Assembly (NCBI GenBank): GCA_016870235.1
Contig: VGCB01000023.1
Location: 1-12,124 of the forward strand
Source of the DNA: Actinomycetota bacterium
GTDB lineage: Bacteria; Actinomycetota; Thermoleophilia; Gaiellales; Gaiellaceae
Direction of reading: 5' to 3'
DNA: 12,124 nt
The notes under the pieces were generated by a model, which searched no databases, had not been told where the DNA came from, and saw only the letters and a program-made list of their open reading frames with translations. Made by a program: the position numbers and the translations under genes. The stretch's first letter is position 1. Every line of letters starts with the position of its first letter. Positions 6,189-12,124 of this stretch are shown piece by piece.

Positions 6189-7429
6189 CCGAGCCGTTCC
6201 TTGGCGACGTGCAGACCGTCGACGAGCCGGTCGATCTCCTCGGGGATCGTGTAGAGGTAGAAGCTCGCGCGGTTGGTCGCCGGCACGCCGAGGCGCCGCA
6301 TCAGCGGCTGCGTGCAGTGGTGGCCGGCGCGGATCGCGACCCCCTCGAACCCGAGCACCTGCGCGACATCGTGCGGATGGACGCCGTCGACGTTGAACGC
6401 GACGATGCCGGCGCGCCGGTCGGCCGGCGGCCCGTACACCTCCACCCAGTCGAGCTCCGCGAGCCGGCCGAGCGCGTACGCCGCGAGCTCGTGTTCGTGC
6501 CGCGCGATCGCCTCGAGCCCGACGCCCTCGAGGTAGTCGACGGCAGCGCCGAGGCCGACCGCCTCCGCGATCGGCGACGTCCCCGCCTCGAACTTGTGCG
6601 GGAGATCGCCCCACGTCGTCCTCTCGACGGAGACGGAGCGGATCATGTGGCCTCCGGTGAGGAAGGGCTCCATCGCGAGCAGCAGGTCCGTTCTGCCCCA
6701 GAGGGCGCCGATCCCACTCGGGCCGCACATCTTGTGCCCGGAGAGCGCGAGGAAGTCGCAGCCGAGCGCCTGCACGTCGACGCGCATGTGCGGCACCGCC
6801 TGGGCGGCGTCGCACACGAAGACGGCGCCGAGGTCGTGCGCCCACGCGACGACGCGCTCGAGCTCGTTGATCGTGCCGATCGCGTTCGAGACGAGGTTGA
6901 GGGCCACGACCTTGACGTCGCCCGCGGACGCAATCCGGTCGAGGACGGTCAGGTCGAGCTCGCCGGCGTCGTCGATCGGGATCACCTCGAGCCGCGCCCC
7001 TGCGCGGCCGGCCGCGACCTGCCAGGGGACGAAGTTGCCGTGGTGGTCGATCTCGCTGACGACGACGACGTCGCCGGGGCCGAGGTTGGCGCCGCCCCAC
7101 GAGTGGGCGACGAGGTTGAGCGCCTCCGTCGCGTTGCGGACGAAGATCACCTCGTGCGGCGCGGGCGCGTTGAGGAACACCGCCACCTTGCCGCGGGCGC
7201 CCTCGAGCGCGGCCGTCGACCGCTCGGCCAGCTCGTACACGGCGCGATGGACGTTCGCGTACGACGTCTCGTAGAGATCGCGCATCGCGTCGAGCATCTG
7301 ACGCGGCTTCTGGGACGTGTTGGCCGAGTCGAGGTACGCGAGCGGCTTGCCGCTCATCGGATGCTCGAAGATCGGGAAGTCGGCGCGAAGCCGGTGCGCG
7401 TCGAGCTTCGGCGGGGAGGTGACGGTCAC
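6185..7429 (-). CDS. sufS: Cysteine desulfurase, SufS type (class II)
   Basis: 414 aa. PLP-dependent removal of sulfur from L-cysteine, leaving a persulfide on the enzyme for transfer to SufU. Visible: VSEIDHHGNFVPW (124-136, the PLP-stacking His), CDAAQAVPHM (206-215), SGHKMCGPSGIGALWG with Schiff-base K233 (230-245), and the catalytic cysteine C372 in RAGHHCTQPLMRRLG, in the short class II loop. GTG 7429 overlaps the upstream ATPase stop as GTGA, yet TACGAT lies exactly 6 nt upstream, so an internal leaderless promoter could drive sufS alone. That matters because the upstream ATPase is damaged. sufB, sufC and sufD are not in the window. Normal length, no missing catalytic residues. Confidence 0.95.
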   Translation of the reverse strand: MTVTSPPKLDAHRLRADFPIFEHPMSGKPLAYLDSANTSQKPRQMLDAMRDLYETSYANVHRAVYELAERSTAALEGARGKVAVFLNAPAPHEVIFVRNATEALNLVAHSWGGANLGPGDVVVVSEIDHHGNFVPWQVAAGRAGARLEVIPIDDAGELDLTVLDRIASAGDVKVVALNLVSNAIGTINELERVVAWAHDLGAVFVCDAAQAVPHMRVDVQALGCDFLALSGHKMCGPSGIGALWGRTDLLLAMEPFLTGGHMIRSVSVERTTWGDLPHKFEAGTSPIAEAVGLGAAVDYLEGVGLEAIARHEHELAAYALGRLAELDWVEVYGPPADRRAGIVAFNVDGVHPHDVAQVLGFEGVAIRAGHHCTQPLMRRLGVPATNRASFYLYTIPEEIDRLVDGLHVAKERLG

Positions 7430-9679
7430 ACTCCCATCGTACCCCTGGGCCCTTCTCCCGCCGGACGGCGGAGGGGCACGAACCGATCGTCGGTGAGCCA
7501 CAGGAAGCCGATCGCGAGAGCCGAGCCGACCGCCACCATCAGCACGGCCCCGAGATGGGGGACGGCCAGCTCGAAGAACCGGCGGACGGGCGGCACGGCG
7601 AGGATCGCGAGGTACGCCACGAGCAGCGCCCCACACAGCAGCCCGACCCACCGCGCCCGCTTCGGCCCGGTCGCCTCGAGGGCCAGGACGAGGTACAGGC
7701 CGACGACGATGAGCGTCGAGGTGGCCGCCGTCCGGGCCTGAAGCAGGCCGAGGTCGAGCACGTTGAGCGTGACGAGGTAGGCCACGAGCACGCCCATCCC
7801 GGCGGCGACCCCGGCCGGGACGGAGAAGCGGCCGATCTCTCGGAGGAACCGCTCGGGCCGCCACGGCCCCTCGCTGGGGGCGAGCGCGAGGAAGAACGCC
7901 GGCGTGCCGACGGTCAGCGCGGCGACGACCGTCAGGTGCCGCGGCAGCAGCGGGTACTCGGTGGGCGTGAGCCCGATCGCGAGGATCAGGAAGGCCGCGA
8001 ACACCGACTTCGTAACGAAGAGCTTCGCGACCCGCTGGATGTTGCGGAGGATCCGGCGGCCCTCGGCGACCATGCGCGGCACGGCGGCGAAGTCGCCGTT
8101 GACGAGGACGACGTCGGCGACGGAGCGTGCCATCTGGGCGCCGGAGGCCTGGGCGAGCGAGAGCCGCGCCGCCTTCAGCGCCGGCACGTCGTTGACGCCG
8201 TCGCCGACCATCGCGACGTAGCGGCCGCCGGCCGTGAGCGCCTCGACGATGCGCCGGGCCGCCGGCGGTGATGCCGACGTCACGGGCGATCGAGAGGACG
8301 GTCGCCGGGTCGTCGCCCGACAGGACCTTGACCACGACGCCCTCGGCGGCGAGGAACGCGACGGTCTCGGCCGCGTCGGGGCGCAACGCCTCGGCGAGGA
8401 CGGCAACGCCGAGCGGACGGGCCGGCGGAGGCCCTGCCTCGAGATCGGTGGGCAGCGGGTCGGTCGACGTTGCCACGGCCACGACCCGCCGGCCTGCCTC
8501 CTGATCCTGCCTGACCCGCGCCGAGAGGTCGCCGAGGCGGAAGAGCTCGGGCGCGCCGAGGACGATCGCCTTCGGACCAAGCTGCACGGCGCTCCAGCGC
8601 CGACGCGACGAGAACGGCGCCACCTCCGCCGGCTGCTCGGCCGCGGCAGGGAACGCATCGGCCAGAGCCTCGGCGGTCGCGTTCCGTGCCGGGCTCGACG
8701 AGGCGAAGCGGCCGAGCGCCTCCTCGACAGTCGCCCGGTCGACGCCGGCGCACGGCACGACGTCGGCGACACGGATCCTCGCGTCGGTCAGCGTCCCGGT
8801 CTTGTCGATGCAGAGGGTGTCGACCGAGGCAAGCGACTCGATCGCGTTCAGCTGCTGCACGAGAGCTCCGAGCCCGGTGAGGCGGACGGCGGCGGCGGCG
8901 AACGTCAGCGAGACGAGGAGGACGAGGCCCTCGGGGACGAGCGAGACCATGCCCGCGACGGCGGTCTCGACCGCGTGGCGGATGCTGACGTCCTGCCGCT
9001 CGAGCGCGACGACGAGGATCACGCCCAGCGGGATCATGGCGCCGACCAGCACGAAGAGCAGACGGTTGACCTGGCGCTCGAGGGGCGAACGGGGATGGCG
9101 GAACTCGCGCGCCGTGCCCGCGATCCGCTCCGCGTACGCGTCCGCGCCGGCAGCGGTGACGAGGAAGGCGCCGGAGCCCTCGAGGACGAAGCTCCCCGAC
9201 CGCACCTCCTCTCCGCTCGGGCGCGGGATGCCGCGGGACTCGCCGGTCAGGATCGACTCGTCGAGCACGAGGCCGTCGCTCTCGACGAGATCTCCGTCGG
9301 CCGGCACCTGGTCGCCGGGGCCGAGCCGCACGAGGTCGCCGGCAACGACCTCCCCGACGGCGACCGCTCGCGGCTCGCCGCCGCGGACGACGACGGCGTT
9401 CGGGGCCACGAGCGCGGCGAGCCGCTCGAGCTTGTGCTTCGCCCGTACCTCCTGCCAGATCCCGATTCCGGAGTTGGTGACGACGATCCCGAGGAAGAGC
9501 GCGTCGCGCCAGTCGGCGAAGGTGAGCGTGAGGACGCCGAGAGCCAGCAGGATCGCGTTGAAGGGCGTCAGCACGTTGGCGCGGACGATGCTGGCGGTCG
9601 ACCGGACGTGCGGCTTCCCGTCGCGACCGCCCCGCGCCGCCAGCCGCCGCTGCGCCTCTCCCTCCGTAAGGCCGATCAT
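7426..9679 (-). pseudogene. CtpE-like cation P-type ATPase, broken by frameshift and internal deletion
   Basis: Would pump a cation across the membrane using ATP; the mycobacterial relative CtpE is linked to Ca2+ uptake, so Ca2+ is a guess by relatedness. N-terminal frame (9679 to about 8258, about 474 aa): paired TM helices 38-75, actuator motif TGES (145-148), TM4 motif SLVPEGL (246-252), phosphorylation site DKTGTLT (292-298) and VLSGDDPATV. C-terminal frame (8259 to 7426, 277 aa): VAMVGDGVNDVPALK, then about six TM helices. At about 8252-8264 reading jumps frame and roughly 35 residues expected between SGDDPAT and GDGVND are absent, including the family's PExK lysine segment. Removed length leaves remainder 2 modulo 3. 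ATG 9679 abuts a repeat and has no visible promoter or Shine-Dalgarno. An assembly error is possible. Confidence 0.8.
7436..7441 (-). promoter_or_regulatory. Internal leaderless-type -10 box of sufS
   Basis: TACGAT on the minus strand, 6 nt, then GTG 7429. It lies inside the last codons of the ATPase gene and would let sufS-sufU-ferredoxin be expressed independently of it. Confidence 0.5.
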
Positions 9680-9684
9680 GTTTG

Positions 9685-9743
9685 CCGGGTGTGCGCGCGT
9701 CTGCTGGGCGAGGCACCGACGTAGCAGACGCGCGCACACCCGG
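9685..9743 (-). repeat. Long inverted repeat unit D, abutting the ATPase start codon
   Basis: A perfect 21-bp stem (9685-9705 with 9723-9743) around a 17-nt loop. On the minus strand it is a copy of unit B with its leader (9744-9770), identical over 50 bp to 87-136, but its loop and right part differ. The ATPase ATG (9679-9677) begins only 5 nt beyond the stem. Confidence 0.85.
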
Positions 9744-9755
9744 ATCCTGAAGCCA

Positions 9756-9783
9756 GGGGAACGGGGTTCCCCTTGGGAACCCC
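9756..9783. repeat. Two alternative hairpins sharing one arm
   Basis: GGGGAAC (9756-9762) pairs with GTTCCCC (9766-9772), and GGGGTTCCC (9763-9771) pairs equally with GGGAACCCC (9775-9783, 9 bp). They use overlapping bases, so only one can form. Part of the leader shared with unit B. Confidence 0.6.
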
Positions 9784-9813
9784 TCCTGCACTTGTGTCCT
9801 GCATCGACGTTTC

Positions 9814-9837
9814 CGCGTCCGGCTTCAGCCAGACGCG
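9814..9837 (-). repeat. Short palindrome of the CGCGTCYGGC-TGAA family
   Basis: CGCGTCCGGC and GCCAGACGCG arms with a TTCA loop, that is, the reverse orientation of the TGAA-loop copies at 9917-9940 and 10089-10112. One pair is G:T. Between here and 9916 I see nothing else recognisable. Confidence 0.7.
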
Positions 9838-9916
9838 ACCCGACGGACGCGGTAGATCACCACGGAGATCAGAGCACTGAAGCCTGATCCCGTGCACAAT
9901 GCCATGTTCCTGCAGA

Positions 9917-10260
9917 CGCGTCTGGCTGAAGCCAGACGCGGGAGAGGCGCGGGCACGGTGCCAGACCCGATCGCAAGGGAGGGGTCCCAGGGAACCGCAG
10001 CTTCCCGGCTTCAGGATCCGGGTGTGCGCGCGTCTGCTACCTCACGTCCCACACCCAGCAGACGCGCGCGCAACCGGCCAGCCAACACCGCGTCCGGCTG
10101 AAGCCAGACGCGGAAGAGGCGCGGGCACGGTGCAGACTCGATCGCAAGGGAGGGTCCCAGGGAACCGCAGGTTCCCGGCTTCAGGATCCGAGCTCTCTCG
10201 CGTCTGCTACCTCCCGTCCCACGCACAGCAGACGCGAGAGAGCTCGGCAACAAACACAGC
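9917..10260 (+). repeat. Tandem duplication of a composite ~172-bp element (units E and F)
   Basis: Two adjacent copies begin at 9917 and 10089. Each has, in order: the short palindrome CGCGTCYGGC-TGAA-GCCAGACGCG, a conserved spacer with GAGGCGCGGGCACGGTG and a GGGAACC/GGTTCCC-type mini-hairpin, the GGCTTCAGGATCC leader, and a long 21-bp stem-loop (10018-10077 in E, 10188-10247 in F). Copies differ by a few substitutions and two 1-bp deletions, except for the outer stem, which is different in sequence. No ORF in the element resembles a protein. Confidence 0.8.
10188..10247 (+). repeat. Stem-loop of unit F with covarying stem
   Basis: A perfect 21-bp stem (10188-10208 with 10227-10247). Compared with units B, D and E, the outer half of the left arm reads AGCTCTCTCG in place of GGTGTGCGCG, and the right arm has changed to match. 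The inner stem core (CGTCTGCT / AGCAGACG) is unchanged. Confidence 0.85.
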
Positions 10261-10460
10261 CCGGCTTCAGGATCCGGGTGCGCGCGCGTCTGCTACCTCA
10301 CGTCCCACACCCAGCAGACGCGCGCACACCCGGCAAACCAACACAGCGCGTCTGCTACCTCGCGTCCCTCACCCAGCAGACGCGCGCACACCCGGCAAAC
10401 CAACACAGCGCGTCTGCTACCTCACGTCCCACACCCAGCAGACGCGCGAGCCTGCGGCAA
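10261..10460 (+). repeat. Three tandem repeats of 62-bp period (units G, H, I)
   Basis: The core GCGCGTCTGCT starts at 10284, 10346 and 10408, exactly 62 bp apart. Each is followed by an 18-nt loop and AGCAGACGCGC. Unit G keeps the full 21-bp stem (10274-10294 with 10313-10333, one mismatch); H and I are right-half copies with 11-bp stems joined by CACCCGGCAAACCAACACA. The array stops a few bases before the LON-domain gene stop at 10466. There is no gene anywhere in 9680-10465. Confidence 0.85.
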
Positions 10461-10465
10461 ATAAG

Positions 10466-11071
10466 CTAGTGCCCCTTGCCGTTCGTCTGCGCGAGGGCGG
10501 CGAGCTCCTGCTGGCGCTCGATCGTGACCGCGGCGGCTTCGAGGATCTGGCACACGCGCTCGAGACGGGTCGCCTCGGAGGTCGAGCCGAGGAGCTCGAG
10601 CTTGAGCTCGGCGGAGAGCTCGAACCGGCCCGCGAGCACGAAGGAGAGCTGGGGATCGGCGGGGTCGGGCGACTCCGCCTCGACGCCGGCGAGCTTGAGC
10701 AGCCGGGCGAAGAGCGCGAGCGCCTCCTCGGCCTTCTTCGCGGAGCCGGTGGGGACCTCGTCGAGGAACGGCTCGACGATCGCGGTCCGGAAGCTCCTGC
10801 CCTCGGTGAGCCGGGCGATCCGGAATCGCTCACGTCCCTCGACGACGATGTTGAGGCGGCCGTCGTCGAAGCGCTCGAGGATGCTGACGATGGCGGCGCG
10901 CGTCCCGATCGGCTCGAGGTCGTCGTCAGCGGCGTGGACGAGGCCGAACTCGACGTCCTCGTCGAGGCACTCGCCGATGAGCTCGCGGTAGCGCGGCTCG
11001 AAGATATGAAGCGGCACGTGCTCGGTCGGCAGGAGCACGAGGCCGAGGGGGAAGAGGCCGAGCTCGCTCAT
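10466..11071 (-). CDS. LON substrate-binding (N-terminal) domain protein
   Basis: 201 aa. Contains the Lon N-domain without the ATPase or protease parts, as in many stand-alone bacterial LON-domain proteins. The N-terminus LGLFPLGLVLLPTEHVPLHI followed by FEPRYREL is diagnostic; GTRAAIVSILERFDDGRLNI (56-75) and VEGRERFRI fit the beta-rich body, and the C-terminal third (about 115-195) is alpha-helical. Function in these free-standing proteins is not well established; substrate or adaptor binding is the family-level guess. It is cytoplasmic, with no signal or TM segment. ATG 11071 is supported by TACTCT 6 nt upstream. Divergent from the yceH-like gene with 78 bp between starts. Its 3' end abuts the 62-bp repeat array. 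Confidence 0.9.
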   Translation of the reverse strand: MSELGLFPLGLVLLPTEHVPLHIFEPRYRELIGECLDEDVEFGLVHAADDDLEPIGTRAAIVSILERFDDGRLNIVVEGRERFRIARLTEGRSFRTAIVEPFLDEVPTGSAKKAEEALALFARLLKLAGVEAESPDPADPQLSFVLAGRFELSAELKLELLGSTSEATRLERVCQILEAAAVTIERQQELAALAQTNGKGH

Positions 11072-11077
11072 GGAGCA

Positions 11078-11083
11078 AGAGTA
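11078..11083 (-). promoter_or_regulatory. Leaderless-type -10 box of the LON-domain gene
   Basis: TACTCT on the minus strand, 6 nt, then ATG 11071. No Shine-Dalgarno is seen. Confidence 0.6.
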
Positions 11084-11136
11084 CGGCTTCGCCCGCCTCC
11101 CGGACCGCCGCTTCGCCGTGCGCCCGCCCGAGGCTC

Positions 11137-11142
11137 TACGCT
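11137..11142 (+). promoter_or_regulatory. Leaderless-type -10 box of the yceH-like gene
   Basis: TACGCT, 7 nt, then ATG 11150. Divergent from the LON-gene box 53 nt away; the two promoters share the 78-bp spacer. Confidence 0.6.
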
Positions 11143-11149
11143 TGCGGCC

Positions 11150-11767
11150 ATGGACGCAGACGCGACGGAGATCCGGGTTCTCGGCTGCCTGATCGAGAAG
11201 CAGCGGACCACTCCCGACGTCTACCCGCTGTCATTGAACGCGCTCCGGCTCGCCTGCAACCAGACGACGAACCGGGAGCCGGTCGTCGACTTCGACGAGA
11301 CGACGATCCGGTCTGCGCTTGAGCGCCTCGGCCGCCGCGGCTGGACCCGCCTCGCCAGCGGGCCGGGGAGCAGGGCTGCGAAGTACCGCCACCTGCTGGA
11401 CGAGGCGCTGACGCTGACGCCCTCGGAGATCTCCGTGCTGGCGGTGCTGATGCTGCGCGGGGCCCAGACCCTCGGGGAGCTCAAGGGACGGAGCGAGCGG
11501 CTGTACCCGTTCGCCGCGCTCGCAGACGTCGAGGCGACCCTTCAACGGCTCGCCGAGCGCGACCTCGTCCATCGGCTGGAGCGGCGGCCGGGCCAGAAGG
11601 AGGAACGGTGGCAGCACCTGCTCGGCGACGCCGACCTCCCGGAGGAACCCGTCCCCGCGTCGACCGCCCCTCCACCCGGCGCCGCCGAGCGCCTGTCTGC
11701 GCTCGAGGCGCGGGTCGAGGCGCTCGAGCAGGCGGTGACATCGCTGTCGGAGCGCGCGATGAGCTGA
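11150..11767 (+). CDS. YceH / DUF480 family winged-helix protein
   Basis: 205 aa. Opening EIRVLGCLIEKQRTTPDVYP, then SLNALRLACNQTTNREPVVD, is the signature of the YceH/DUF480 family, built of two winged-helix-like domains (about 7-80 and 85-165). A Pro/Ala-rich linker (about 163-177) leads to a short coiled-coil tail, RLSALEARVEALEQAVTSLS, which probably drives oligomerisation. Role is uncertain: DNA binding is expected from the fold but no target is known to me. Start ATG 11150 is supported by TACGCT 7 nt upstream; the open frame continues far upstream through repeats and the LON gene and is not credible there. Length is close to the usual 200-220 aa. Confidence 0.9.
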   Translation: MDADATEIRVLGCLIEKQRTTPDVYPLSLNALRLACNQTTNREPVVDFDETTIRSALERLGRRGWTRLASGPGSRAAKYRHLLDEALTLTPSEISVLAVLMLRGAQTLGELKGRSERLYPFAALADVEATLQRLAERDLVHRLERRPGQKEERWQHLLGDADLPEEPVPASTAPPPGAAERLSALEARVEALEQAVTSLSERAMS

Positions 11768-11854
11768 CATAGGTCGGCCCGTTCGGCGTGCGTGGCGTCG
11801 CGCGCCTGTTGACGAATCCCGCCTATCCGTGACGGTGAAACTGTGGCCTGGACT

Positions 11855-12124
11855 GTGGCAACCCGAGTAGGGATCGATCTCGTCGATGTCGACGAGGTGA
11901 GGGAGGGGCTTCGGAGCTTCGGCGACCGCTACGTCGCCCGCCTGCTCACGTCGGCCGAGCGGGCCGCCGTCCGCCCGGAAGCCGACATCGCCTGCCACGT
12001 CGCCCAGGTCTTCGCGGCGAAGGAGGCCGTGCTGAAGGCGTTGGGGGCGGACGTCTCGCAGGTTGCCTGGACGATGGTCGAGGTTTTCCCTGCGCAGGAC
12101 GGGAATTGGGTAAGCGTTCAGGCA
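11855..12124 (+). CDS. acpS: Holo-[acyl-carrier-protein] synthase, 3'-truncated by window end
   Basis: 90 residues visible of about 120-130. Transfers 4'-phosphopantetheine from CoA to a serine of acyl carrier protein, activating fatty acid (or polyketide) synthesis. VGIDLVDVDEV carries the Mg-binding aspartate and FAAKEAVLKALG the second acidic ligand. With GTG 11855 that aspartate is residue 8, as in standard AcpS; GTG 11843, four codons earlier, is also in frame and cannot be excluded. Neither start has a Shine-Dalgarno or a clear TAnnnT box; a TTGACG lies at 11809-11814 without an obvious partner. Codons near the visible end (GTT, CCT, AAT, GTA, GTT) are less GC3-biased than in the rest of the window. 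The region 11768-11854 holds nothing else I recognise. Confidence 0.88.
   Translation, partial: MATRVGIDLVDVDEVREGLRSFGDRYVARLLTSAERAAVRPEADIACHVAQVFAAKEAVLKALGADVSQVAWTMVEVFPAQDGNWVSVQA

Noticed and set aside
8245..8285. Programmed ribosomal frameshift in the ATPase
   Set aside because: No slippery heptamer is evident, and a conserved block of about 35 residues is missing as well, which a frameshift alone would not explain.
10261..10460. CRISPR array
   Set aside because: The 62-bp units are nearly identical throughout with no unique spacers, and each contains a long palindrome. No cas gene is present.
9680..10465. Insertion sequence
   Set aside because: No transposase or remnant in any frame. 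The palindromes fit a non-autonomous or REP-like element better.

Overview
This is a very GC-rich, tightly packed bacterial segment. Gene content (bifunctional-type dCTP deaminase, SufS/SufU, a CtpE-like P-type ATPase, a DUF4015 protein), GTG starts and TAnnnT -10 boxes 6-7 nt before start codons point to Actinomycetota. A deep-branching class such as Thermoleophilia is my inference, not a demonstrated placement.

Layout. Bases 1-252 hold a left cluster of long inverted repeats, which also supplies the last 14 codons and the stop of a GabT-type aminotransferase (208-1557, minus). Divergent from it is pdxH (1601-2197, plus), then a convergent membrane-anchored DUF4015 protein (2216-3421, minus), then a two-gene plus-strand unit, dcd and an atypical SDR (3607-5060). 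Between the SDR and the next operon, 5097-5367 looks like an independent minus-strand transcription unit. It has a promoter, a strong Shine-Dalgarno with a 14-codon ORF, several stem-loops and a 14-bp terminator hairpin closed by a UUCG loop. I do not recognise it as a known RNA.

A minus-strand operon follows (reading 9679 to 5401): a CtpE-like cation ATPase carrying a frameshift plus an in-gene deletion, then sufS, sufU and a Rieske-type ferredoxin. These last three belong to the cysteine-desulfurase side of Fe-S assembly. sufBCD are not in the window. The ATPase start abuts a second repeat cluster (9680-10460, no gene) related to the left one; some units are inverted, some tandem with a 62-bp period. 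Finally a LON-substrate-binding-domain protein (10466-11071, minus) and a divergent YceH/DUF480 protein (11150-11767, plus) precede a truncated acpS (11855 to the window end).

How it works together. Two PLP enzymes (GabT, SufS) share the window with the PLP-producing oxidase PdxH, which shares a 43-bp divergent promoter region with gabT. Most operon-head genes look leaderless. The repeats are the main accessory feature: they have overprinted one gene end, abut the start of a broken gene, and keep base pairing while stem sequence changes. The candidate structured RNA and the covarying repeat family are the best places to look for something undescribed.
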